Source: Cupriavidus sp. 2SB | GTDB taxonomy: Bacteria > Pseudomonadota > Gammaproteobacteria > Burkholderiales > Burkholderiaceae | Direction of reading: 5' to 3' | NCBI RefSeq assembly: GCF_005503625.1 | Contig: NZ_SCMX01000052.1 | Span: 1-47,403 of the forward strand | Length of the DNA stretch: 47,403 nt | Shown here: positions 33,239 to 40,691 of the stretch, in pieces | Layout: every line of letters starts with the position of its first letter | Numbering within the stretch: the stretch's first letter is position 1 | Notes under the pieces: model-generated | What the model saw: only the letters and a program-made list of their open reading frames with translations | What the model was told of the DNA's origin: nothing | Databases searched by the model: none | Made by a program: the position numbers and the translations under genes

Positions 33239-34009
33239 TCAATAGTTGCGGATGTCGTCGAGTTCGGTCTTGCCGAAATCGGTACGTCCCAGATAGGCCA
33301 CGATGCGCGCGGCCACATCCTCGGGCGATGCCAACTGGTCGTTGGCCTTGAGGTCCCGGAAGCGTTGCACCTGGGCGAAATCCGCTTCGCGGATCGTCTC
33401 CTGCATCCCCGTATCCACCACGCCCGGTGCCAGTGCCACGGCGCGCACCGCACGTTCGTCCGGCAGGCTCGCGTACTCGGTGTTGACCGAGCGGATGAAC
33501 ATGTCCAGGCCCGCCTTGCCGGCGCAGTACGCGCTCCAGCCCGGCACCGGATTGCGCGCGGCGCCCGACGAGATCGCCAGCACGCGGCGCGGGCAGTCGA
33601 ACCGTGCGGTGTGTTCGATGAACGCCGCAGTCATCGTCATCGGCGTGACCAGGTTGGTCTGCAGATGCGGCACCAGGGTGTTGTCGCGCAACTGGGTGAT
33701 CGGACCAATCGGTTCCACCACGCCCGCGTTCAGGATCAGCGTGACGCTGGCAGGCACGTCGTCCACCGCATCCAGCACACTGCCGAGCCAGCCTGCGGAC
33801 GGACCCGGCTGCGACAGATCCTGCAGGTGCCAGGCCACCGGCACGCCGCTGGCCGATGCCGCTGCTTCAAGTTCGGTATTGCGATTGCGGGCGACTGCGA
33901 TCACGCGGTTGCCCGGTTTGAGCAGCGTACGCACGATGGCGGCACCAAGGCCGCGCGAGGAACCGGTGACGATATAGAGATGGGCGGAGTGGGGCGTTCC
34001 GGTGGTCAT
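33239..34009 (-). CDS. Short-chain dehydrogenase/reductase
   Basis: 256 residues from the ATG at 34009. The NADP-binding TGSSRGLG motif is at 15-22, NAG at 94-96, and the catalytic S148, Y161 and K165 (YxxxK) are all present. Its sequence recalls sepiapterin-reductase-like and fungal-type SDRs (GLGAAIVRTLL, APGVVDTGMQETIRE), but the substrate is unknown. It lies between lysS and prfB on the same strand. Confidence 0.88.
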   Translation of the reverse strand: MTTGTPHSAHLYIVTGSSRGLGAAIVRTLLKPGNRVIAVARNRNTELEAAASASGVPVAWHLQDLSQPGPSAGWLGSVLDAVDDVPASVTLILNAGVVEPIGPITQLRDNTLVPHLQTNLVTPMTMTAAFIEHTARFDCPRRVLAISSGAARNPVPGWSAYCAGKAGLDMFIRSVNTEYASLPDERAVRAVALAPGVVDTGMQETIREADFAQVQRFRDLKANDQLASPEDVAARIVAYLGRTDFGKTELDDIRNY

Positions 34010-34131
34010 GACTTGGACCTTGTTGTGTGAAACGGCTTTCGGTAAATGGCTCGGGTTGCTTCGGCCGCCTCGCGGCACGCTCCGGGGAGGGTGCCGCGAG
34101 CGGTGGCGGTCTTGCTGTTGCCTGCCGACGC

Positions 34132-35236
34132 TTACAGGCCCTGCTTCAGGCTGGCCTCGATGAACGGATCGAGATCGCCGTCGAGCACCTTCTGCGTGTT
34201 GGACATTTCCACGTTGGTACGGAGGTCCTTGATGCGGCTCTGGTCCAGCACGTACGAGCGGATCTGGTGGCCCCAACCCACATCGGTCTTGCCGGCTTCG
34301 AGCTTGTCGGCCTCGGCCTGGCGCTTGCGCATCTCGTGCTCGTACAGGCGCGATTTCAGCATCGACATCGCCTCGGCACGGTTCCGGTGCTGCGAGCGGT
34401 CGTTCTGGCACTGCACGACAATGCCGGTCGGGATGTGCGTGATACGCACGGCCGAATCGGTCTTGTTGATGTGCTGGCCGCCGGCGCCCGACGCGCGGTA
34501 CGTGTCCACGCGCAGGTCTGCCGGGTTGACCTCGACCTCGAACGAGTCATCCACCTCGGGGTAGACGAACACCGACGAGAACGACGTGTGGCGACCGCCC
34601 GACGAATCGAACGGCGACTTGCGAACCAGACGGTGCACGCCGGTCTCGGTACGCAGATAGCCGAATGCGTAGTCGCCTTCGATCTTGATCGTGGCGCTCT
34701 TGATACCGGCCACGTCGCCTTCGGATTCTTCGAGCACCTCGGCCTTGAAACCCTTGCGCTCGCAGTACTTCAGGTACTGGCGCAGCAGCATCGATGCCCA
34801 GTCGCAGGCTTCGGTACCACCCGCCCCGGCCTGGATGTCGATGAACGCATTGGCCTGGTCCATCTCGCCCGAGAACATGCGGCGGAATTCCATGTCCGCG
34901 ACGATGGCTTCGAAGCCCTGGACATCGGTCTCGATCGATTCGAGCGTGTCGTCGTCGCCTTCCTCGCGTGCCAGCTCGAACAGTTCGTCCGTGCCGCTCA
35001 GGTCGTCGGTCAGCTTGCCGAGCGTCTGCACGACAGCTTCGAGCGCCTTCTTTTCCTTGCCCAGGTCCTGGGCACGCTTGGGGTTGTTCCAGACCGCCGG
35101 ATCTTCCAGCAGCCCGTTGACTTCATCTAGACGGTTTTCTTTGACATCGTAGTCAAAGATACCCCCGTAGATCTTCCGTCCGGGAACGGAGATCGGAGAT
35201 GGCACCGGAAATGGCGTTAAGGCGTTCTGCTTCCAT
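34132..35236 (-). CDS. prfB: Peptide chain release factor 2 (programmed +1 frameshift)
   Basis: 367 residues assembled across a frameshift. The zero frame starts at ATG 35236 (AGGA 6 nt upstream) and gives 27 codons ending ...LRGYL, then an in-frame TGA at 35155-35153. Skipping one base continues with DYDVKENRL to the stop at 34132. The anticodon-like SPF is at 207-209 and the GGQ motif at 252-254, both close to the E. coli numbering. RF2 terminates at UGA and UAA, so shortage of RF2 promotes the shift. This looks like the normal autoregulated gene and not a pseudogene. Confidence 0.96.
35152..35167 (-). promoter_or_regulatory. RF2 programmed frameshift site
   Basis: On the minus strand the sequence is CGGGGGTATCTTTGAC. 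The slippery CTT (35158-35156) precedes the UGA (35155-35153). The purine-rich GGGGG just upstream is a Shine-Dalgarno-like stimulator at the usual short distance. The C after UGA makes a weak stop context. These are the elements known from bacterial prfB genes. Confidence 0.93.
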
Positions 35237-35446
35237 GAGATTCCTAGAATTCTGCGCTTGCGAAAACGTGGAATTATAGCGGATCGGCGGTGGCCTCCCG
35301 GGCCCGGCATGCCCATTTTCGGCCATGTTTCGGTGAACTGTTCGCGTACCGAACGGTCTGTGGTGGGGTAGCGACTGTCTTTCCGCCCGCCTTTGCCTTC
35401 ACTTGGGCGACAATAGCGGCCACGTCCCGGTTGTTTCTCCCCGAGC

Positions 35447-36184
35447 ATGACCACTTCCACAGCACTCTCCGCAGCACCCCGATCCCAGAATCCCGCCCGG
35501 CGTCTGTCCGCGCATCTCGCCGCCGTGTCCTTCGCGGTATGGCTGGCCGCCTGCAGTACCACGCCCAGCGAACCGGCCCCCGAAGGCTATTACCGTGTCG
35601 AGCGGGGCGACACGCTGTATTCGATTGCCCGTCGCAACAATCGCTCGGTTGCCGAGCTGGCGCGCTGGAGCAACATCCCGGACAAGAGTCAGATCGAGGT
35701 GGGCCAACTGATTCGGATCAAGCCGCCTGCGGGAGCGGGAATCTCCGCTGCCAAGGCGGGAGGTGCCCCGGCAGCGTCCAGCGCACCCGAGAAGCCTGCG
35801 GCCTCCGAGCCGCCGTCAAAGCCGCCAGCCACGCCGATCAGTCTCCAGTGGCCGGCCGATGGCCGTGTCACCGGCCGTTATGCGCCGCCATCGGAGAAGG
35901 GATTGCGAATCGAGGTGCCGGCTGGCGGCAAGGTTCGCGCCGCCGCCTCCGGCTGGGCCATTCACGTCGGCACGCTGCGCGGCTACGGCCAGCTTGTGAT
36001 CGTCAAGCACAACGACGACTGGCTGACCGTCTATGGCAACCTGGACAAGACGCTGGTCAAGGAGGGCTCACGTGTGGCATCAGGCCAGGAACTGGGCAGC
36101 ATGAACAACGCCAGCGAACTGCATTTCGAAGTGCGTGGCAGCGGCAAGCCGGTCAACCCGGCCAGCTACCTGCCGTCGCGATAG
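35447..36184 (+). CDS. NlpD/EnvC-like lipoprotein with LysM and degenerate LytM domain
   Basis: 245 residues. Lipobox LAAC with C36; LysM at about 48-92 (YYRVERGDTLYSIARRNN, LIRIKPP), a Pro/Ala linker, and an M23/LytM domain at about 132-232. Most zinc ligands are lost: the H/D pair is replaced (KGLRIEV), YxHL is YGNL, and HxH is ELHFEV, with only H226 kept. It is therefore probably an amidase activator in septum splitting and not a peptidase, as NlpD and EnvC are. It is divergent from prfB with a 210-nt gap. It is not next to surE/pcm/rpoS as the canonical nlpD usually is. Confidence 0.88.
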   Translation: MTTSTALSAAPRSQNPARRLSAHLAAVSFAVWLAACSTTPSEPAPEGYYRVERGDTLYSIARRNNRSVAELARWSNIPDKSQIEVGQLIRIKPPAGAGISAAKAGGAPAASSAPEKPAASEPPSKPPATPISLQWPADGRVTGRYAPPSEKGLRIEVPAGGKVRAAASGWAIHVGTLRGYGQLVIVKHNDDWLTVYGNLDKTLVKEGSRVASGQELGSMNNASELHFEVRGSGKPVNPASYLPSR

Positions 36185-36193
36185 CGCCGAGAC

Positions 36194-37474
36194 CTAGAAG
36201 TACAGCGCGGTCAGCAGCATCAGCGACTGGCGCACCGGCAGGCTGCCATAACTGGTGTCCCGCGCGCCGGCATTGCGCTGCCATTGCAGGGCAATATCCC
36301 ATCCCGGCAGGCGGTAGCGCCACTCGATCCAGAACATATTGCTGCGATCGACCAGATCCAGGCGGGCCATGGCGTTCAGGTCGAGGCCGGGTGTCATGGC
36401 GTCACGCCAGCTTACGTAAAGAAACGCGCCCGAGCGCGTAGCCAGCTCCTGCGAATCGGCCAGGAACTGGCGGTATCCCATCTGTGCCGCAGGCGGCAGT
36501 CGCCAGAACTGCCGCCACTGCGTGGCATCCGGCGCGGCGCCGTCATATTGGTACTCGGCTGTCGCAGTGACCTTGCCGCCGATCGTCCAGGTTCCCCCTG
36601 TGGAGAGCCGTTGCCGGAAGGCGGTGTCGGGTGGCAGTCCCAACGCCTCGTTCAACTGTGACCGGTCTCGTCCGCCCGACCATTCCGCGTAGGCGGTCAC
36701 CGCATCGCTGGCCAGCACGCTGAGATTGACACCCACCTGAGGCGACTGTCCCTGTCCGCCCTGCAGCAACAACTGAGGCTGGATGCGGTCGGAAAGCCGA
36801 GCCGACGCGCCCAGCAGGTAGCGATGACGGCGGTTCGTGGCCCCGAGATCTGGGCTGAACGATGCCTGACTGGGGGTGCTGGCGAGCTTGGGCGAATAGA
36901 GCGCGAAGGCTGCGCCGCCATTCCAAAGCCATTGGCTGCGCGCGACGATGCTGCCCTGGCGGTTCTGGCGCAGACTGTCGGGCGCCACCGATGGCACGGC
37001 GCGCACCGCCCCATCGTTGAACCAGTCGGTGGGGTTGTATCCTATCGCCACGCCCTGGCGGACATTGATCCGTCCCAGTTCCACGCTCGCGTGCGAGGTG
37101 GGCTGCCACGCGAGATAGCCTTCCTTCCATGTGTTGATTACACGCTGGCCGCTGGCGTTGGCGCGTGAGAAATCGTCGATCCGATCGCGAAACACCAGAC
37201 GCAGTGCGGGCGTGACGCGATAGTCGAGTGCCATGTCGAGCGCCCCGCGCGCCACGGCGTACGCGGACGTATCCCGCTCGGACTCCATGCCGGCAGCGGC
37301 TTCCACCGTCAGTTGCCAGGGCTTCTCGTGCGTGTGGCTATCGGTGGTGTCATCGGCGAGCATCAATGCAGCGAGGTCGTCCTCCGGCATCAGGCCCGTG
37401 TCGGTCTCGGCCAGGGCCAGCGATGCCGTGGAGGCCGCCAGCCACATGCAGGTGTGCAGGATGCGGCGGCGCAT
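36194..37474 (-). CDS. Predicted outer-membrane beta-barrel of a Lol-like cassette
   Basis: 426 residues. The ATG overlaps the stop of the LolA-like gene (TGATG). A signal peptide ends near ALAE (about residue 23). The rest shows alternating hydrophobic/polar strands rich in Trp, Tyr and Arg (RDRIDDFSRANASGQRVIN, YLAWQPTSHASVELGRINV, WIEWRYRLPGWDIALQWQRN) and finishes with an aromatic residue (LLTALYF), the usual barrel signature. No domain family was recognised with certainty. It is translationally coupled to the ATPase, permease and LolA-like genes, so it is likely the outer-membrane component of that route. Confidence 0.8.
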   Translation of the reverse strand: MRRRILHTCMWLAASTASLALAETDTGLMPEDDLAALMLADDTTDSHTHEKPWQLTVEAAAGMESERDTSAYAVARGALDMALDYRVTPALRLVFRDRIDDFSRANASGQRVINTWKEGYLAWQPTSHASVELGRINVRQGVAIGYNPTDWFNDGAVRAVPSVAPDSLRQNRQGSIVARSQWLWNGGAAFALYSPKLASTPSQASFSPDLGATNRRHRYLLGASARLSDRIQPQLLLQGGQGQSPQVGVNLSVLASDAVTAYAEWSGGRDRSQLNEALGLPPDTAFRQRLSTGGTWTIGGKVTATAEYQYDGAAPDATQWRQFWRLPPAAQMGYRQFLADSQELATRSGAFLYVSWRDAMTPGLDLNAMARLDLVDRSNMFWIEWRYRLPGWDIALQWQRNAGARDTSYGSLPVRQSLMLLTALYF

Positions 37475-38445
37475 CAGCGATCGGAAGGGGCAGGGCCGGC
37501 CGCCTCCGGCTTGAATTGCGGCAGGTAGTCGCGCTGCAGCCATGCCGCCGGAATCGCGCGCTCCACGAAGTTGCTGTAGCGCATGACGGTGATCCAGCCC
37601 GGCTCCAGCGCGTCGATGATGACCTGCTCCGTGGGGCGAAGGCCGCCAAGCTGGTGCTGGTAGCGCCGGTAGTAGACGGTCTTTAGCAAGCGCCCGCTGT
37701 CTGCGTGGAACTGCGCCTTGATGGGATGGTTGTTGCCGGCGTCGAGCCATAGCCGAACGTGGTGGTACGTGGCCTCGCTGGTTCGGGCCCCAAGATGCAG
37801 CCGCACGCTCTTGCGCGTCTTGCGGTCGCCGTCCTGCACCGACTCGTTAGCCTCGAACCGCGCCGTGTAGTCGGCCGCGAAGTTGGCGGAGATGACGTCG
37901 CCGTTCGACGCCTGTCCCAACAGGCGCTGCTGCGGCGAAATGCGGATGCTGGCCTGGCTGGCGGGGTCATAGAACCACAGGTCCTTCCCGCTTTTCAGCG
38001 TGAGCTTGCCGACCTCCCGGGCCGGCGCCACGTAGCGGACGAGGCTCCGATACTGAGCGCGCGCCTCGTCGAGATGGGAATAGACGGTGACCGTGGCGCT
38101 GTCGCTTTGCTTGCCTTTGCGGTATTCCACCAGCGTGGTCGTCAGCGAGAACGAGGTGGAAGGATTACGCACCCGGTCGCTGGCTTCGAGCAGGCGCTGG
38201 GCGGACGAGGATGGCGACTTGGCCTTGCCGGACGCAGTGCCGCTGGCGGCGGCGTTCCCGCTTGCGGCCACCCAGGCCAGCGGCAGCAAGATGGCAACGG
38301 CGACGGGCAGCCAGCGCCGACGATGTGAAGCGGGACGGGGCAGGGATGGATGCATGGCAGGCGGGGCAGGCAGGGCAGTCGGGAAAGGGGCCGCTGTCGG
38401 ACCCGACAGCGGCAAGGCATCGACTCGGTGATGGCGTTCAGACAT
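37474..38445 (-). CDS. LolA-like outer-membrane lipoprotein-sorting protein
   Basis: 323 residues from the ATG at 38445, which overlaps the permease stop by 8 nt. A start at 38355 (MHPSLPRP) would give a more normal signal peptide (RRRWLPVAVAILLPLAWVAASG). The mature part has the LolA/LolB-like half-barrel pattern: SFSLTTTLVEYRKGK, VGKLTLKSGKDLWFYDPASQASIRIS, YHHVRLWLDAGNNHPIKAQF, GRLLKTVYYRRYQ. This branch of 'outer membrane lipoprotein-sorting' proteins occurs with FtsX-type or RND-type exporters. A periplasmic lipid or lipoprotein carrier is inferred. Confidence 0.82.
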   Translation of the reverse strand: MSERHHRVDALPLSGPTAAPFPTALPAPPAMHPSLPRPASHRRRWLPVAVAILLPLAWVAASGNAAASGTASGKAKSPSSSAQRLLEASDRVRNPSTSFSLTTTLVEYRKGKQSDSATVTVYSHLDEARAQYRSLVRYVAPAREVGKLTLKSGKDLWFYDPASQASIRISPQQRLLGQASNGDVISANFAADYTARFEANESVQDGDRKTRKSVRLHLGARTSEATYHHVRLWLDAGNNHPIKAQFHADSGRLLKTVYYRRYQHQLGGLRPTEQVIIDALEPGWITVMRYSNFVERAIPAAWLQRDYLPQFKPEAAGPAPSDR

Positions 38446-39868
38446 GGCGCAGGGCATCCACGACATTCATCCGCGAGGCACGGCGTGACGGCAGCCAGGC
38501 CGAAGCCATCGACAGCACAACAATGCCGACACTGCTGAGCACCACTAACTCCGGGGCATTCCAGAAGCGCGCGGTGACCGGAATCTCGATCGCCATGCCG
38601 GGCGGCGACCACGGGATACCGCTGCGCTCCAGCAGCAGGGCAATGCCCAGCGCCAGGATCGCGCCCAGCACCCAGCCCGTCATGCCGAGCAATCCGCCTT
38701 CGGCGACGAACATCCGCAACACGCCGGGGCGCTGGATGCCGATGGCGCGCAACGTGCCGATTTCCACGGTGCGCTCCATGATGGCCATGCTCATGGTGTT
38801 GCTGACCGTGAACAGCACAATGACGGCCATCAACGTGGCAACGAATACGAACAGCGCAACCACCATGTCGATGGTCTGGCGGTAGGGTGGATTGAGTTCG
38901 AAGACATCGCGGATTTCCAGTCCCGCGTCACGCAACGGCCCGGCCAGCAACTGCTCAAGCCGTTCGCGCGCGGCGTCGATCTGCGCGGTGTGCTGGAACT
39001 GCATGACGAGTGTGGTGACCTTCGGGTCGCCCTGGCCGAACACCAGTTTCTGGGCCTGCGCGAGGTGCATGCCGACGAAGCTGTCGTCTGCCGCCTGCAT
39101 GCCTTGCTTGACCGCACGCGCCACACCCAGGCGGGCGATGTTCGGCGCGCTGCCGGTGCTGGCCGTCAGTACGTCAAGTTGCGCAGCGCTGCTGGCGGAT
39201 GCCGACGCGCCAGGCGCCATGGCTGCGTCGTGGGTTGTGTCTTGTGCCGCGTCGCCGGCAGACAGCGCGGCAAGTTCATCCGGCGTGTCCGCGGCGCTGT
39301 CGTCGCGTTCAACGGGCGGTGGCTCCGGACACCCGGCCACGCCGAGTGCATCGCACATCTGCAGGATGCGGGCGACGCCCATGCCGATCAGCGCTGCATC
39401 GGGAGCCGTGTTGTCGAGTCCGTTCGGCGACGCAGGAATGGGCACGTCATAGCTGTTCCATTCGAGCAGGCGCCCGAGGTCCTTCGCCACCACGCCCTGA
39501 ACCGCTACGGGAATGGACGTTGCATGGCCGGCATTTGCACCAATGCCGCCAAACTGCAGCATCGGCGTGGCCACGGTCAGCATCGGCGCCAGCACGGGGT
39601 CGTCGCGCAGCAGTTGCAGGATGTCGTCGCTACGGGAAATGCCATAGGCGGCCGGGTTGCCGCGTCCGAAATCGTTGTAGCCGGCTTTCACCAGTTGCAG
39701 GTGCCCGGTGTGCTGCACGTAGATGGTCTGCAGGCCGAAGGTGATGTCGCGTGCGTAGCCGCCCAGCAACAGGATGGCCATCGTACCGATGACCAACGCC
39801 AGCAACGTGATCAATGAGCGGCGGCCATTGCGGCGCAGGTTGCGTGCCGCCAGTACAAATGCATTCAT
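38438..39868 (-). CDS. FtsX/MacB-type ABC permease (LolE-like)
   Basis: 476 residues. The ATG overlaps the ATPase stop (ATGA). TM1 is at about 18-38, followed by a large periplasmic domain (40-330) and the FtsX domain with three helices (about 334-460), ending in the typical PSRRASRMNVVDALRHV. Residues about 186-230 are a low-complexity Ala/Ser/Asp/Pro stretch that breaks the periplasmic domain. It has one permease gene, so a homodimer is likely, unlike the LolC/LolE heterodimer. It works with the adjacent ATPase. Confidence 0.87.
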   Translation of the reverse strand: MNAFVLAARNLRRNGRRSLITLLALVIGTMAILLLGGYARDITFGLQTIYVQHTGHLQLVKAGYNDFGRGNPAAYGISRSDDILQLLRDDPVLAPMLTVATPMLQFGGIGANAGHATSIPVAVQGVVAKDLGRLLEWNSYDVPIPASPNGLDNTAPDAALIGMGVARILQMCDALGVAGCPEPPPVERDDSAADTPDELAALSAGDAAQDTTHDAAMAPGASASASSAAQLDVLTASTGSAPNIARLGVARAVKQGMQAADDSFVGMHLAQAQKLVFGQGDPKVTTLVMQFQHTAQIDAARERLEQLLAGPLRDAGLEIRDVFELNPPYRQTIDMVVALFVFVATLMAVIVLFTVSNTMSMAIMERTVEIGTLRAIGIQRPGVLRMFVAEGGLLGMTGWVLGAILALGIALLLERSGIPWSPPGMAIEIPVTARFWNAPELVVLSSVGIVVLSMASAWLPSRRASRMNVVDALRHV

Positions 39869-40569
39869 GGCGCGACCCCGGCGGCTGCCACCGGTTCGGC
39901 GGCGTCGAGGCGGCCGTCCCGCAATCGGATCAGGTCGTCGGCGTGCGAGATCACCATCGGATCGTGCGAGGAAAAGACGAAGGTGGTGCGATGCGTGCGC
40001 TGGAGCGTGCGCATCAATTTCAGAATGTCGAGGGCGGTATGGGTGTCGAGGCTGGCAGTGGGTTCGTCGGCCAGCACCAGTTCCGGGGCGTGGATCAGGG
40101 CACGGGCAATGGCCACGCGCTGGCATTGCCCGCCTGAGAGCTGGTTCGGACGGTGACGCCCCTTGGTGCCAAGGCCCACGGCTTCGAGCATGTCGCGCAC
40201 GCGCCAGCGTCGCTCGGCGGCAGGGACGCCTCGCACGAGCAGCGGATACTCAATGTTTTCCGATGCCGTCAGCACCGGCAGCAGGTTGAAATTCTGAAAG
40301 ATGAAGCCGATATGGCGGGCGCGGAAGTCTGTCAGGGCAGAGTCGGACCAGTCACCGACCGGCTTGCCGCCGATGCGGACCCGACCGGCGTCAGGCCGGT
40401 CGATGCATCCAATCAGATTCAGCAGCGTGCTCTTGCCGCTCCCGGATGGCCCTGCGAGTACGGTGAAGCGTTGCGCGCCAATACGGAGTGATACATCCGA
40501 TAGGGCGGCCACGCGTTCGACGCCCAGGGCGTATTGCCGGCTGACATTGGAAAGGGTGACTGCATCCAT
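39865..40569 (-). CDS. ABC transporter ATP-binding protein (LolD/MacB-like)
   Basis: 234 residues. Walker A GPSGSGKST (40-48), signature LSGGQ (144-148), Walker B VLADEPTASLD (DEP at 168-170). The ribosome binding site is GGAG 7 nt before the ATG at 40569. It is the first gene of a four-gene overlapping unit and pairs with the FtsX-type permease. It is distinct from the canonical lolD at 44882. Confidence 0.92.
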   Translation of the reverse strand: MDAVTLSNVSRQYALGVERVAALSDVSLRIGAQRFTVLAGPSGSGKSTLLNLIGCIDRPDAGRVRIGGKPVGDWSDSALTDFRARHIGFIFQNFNLLPVLTASENIEYPLLVRGVPAAERRWRVRDMLEAVGLGTKGRHRPNQLSGGQCQRVAIARALIHAPELVLADEPTASLDTHTALDILKLMRTLQRTHRTTFVFSSHDPMVISHADDLIRLRDGRLDAAEPVAAAGVAP

Positions 40570-40585
40570 TCAGTATCTCCGTAGA

Positions 40586-40650
40586 ACTTACCGGGGACGG
40601 GTAAGTCAGGGACTGAAATGTATGGAGTGCGAACTTTCCGATAAATCGGA
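40586..40650 (-). promoter_or_regulatory. Two inverted repeats upstream of the Lol-like cassette
   Basis: ACTTACC (40586-40592) and GGTAAGT (40600-40606) are 7-bp arms with a 7-nt spacer, 17 nt before the ATG. TCCGAT-AA-ATCGGA (40637-40650) is a second palindrome further upstream. The gap 40570-40691 is the only promoter-sized space before the unit, so one or both are candidate operators. No regulator gene is adjacent. Confidence 0.4.
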
Positions 40651-40691
40651 GAAAACTGAAACTTGAGCGCCGGCCAGCAGGAATGCGCAAA

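Noticed and set aside
31494..33245. 583-codon open frame antisense to lysS
   Set aside because: It covers lysS and the intergenic repeat and has no domain features; it is a shadow of the high third-position GC.
35156..35236. prfB as a frameshifted pseudogene
   Set aside because: The in-frame TGA sits in the known RF2 recoding signal with its stimulator, and the rest of the protein is intact.
35237..35562. Long N-terminal extension of RF2 (476-residue frame)
   Set aside because: The true N-terminus is in the other frame joined by the programmed frameshift; the extension is promoter and neighbouring sequence.
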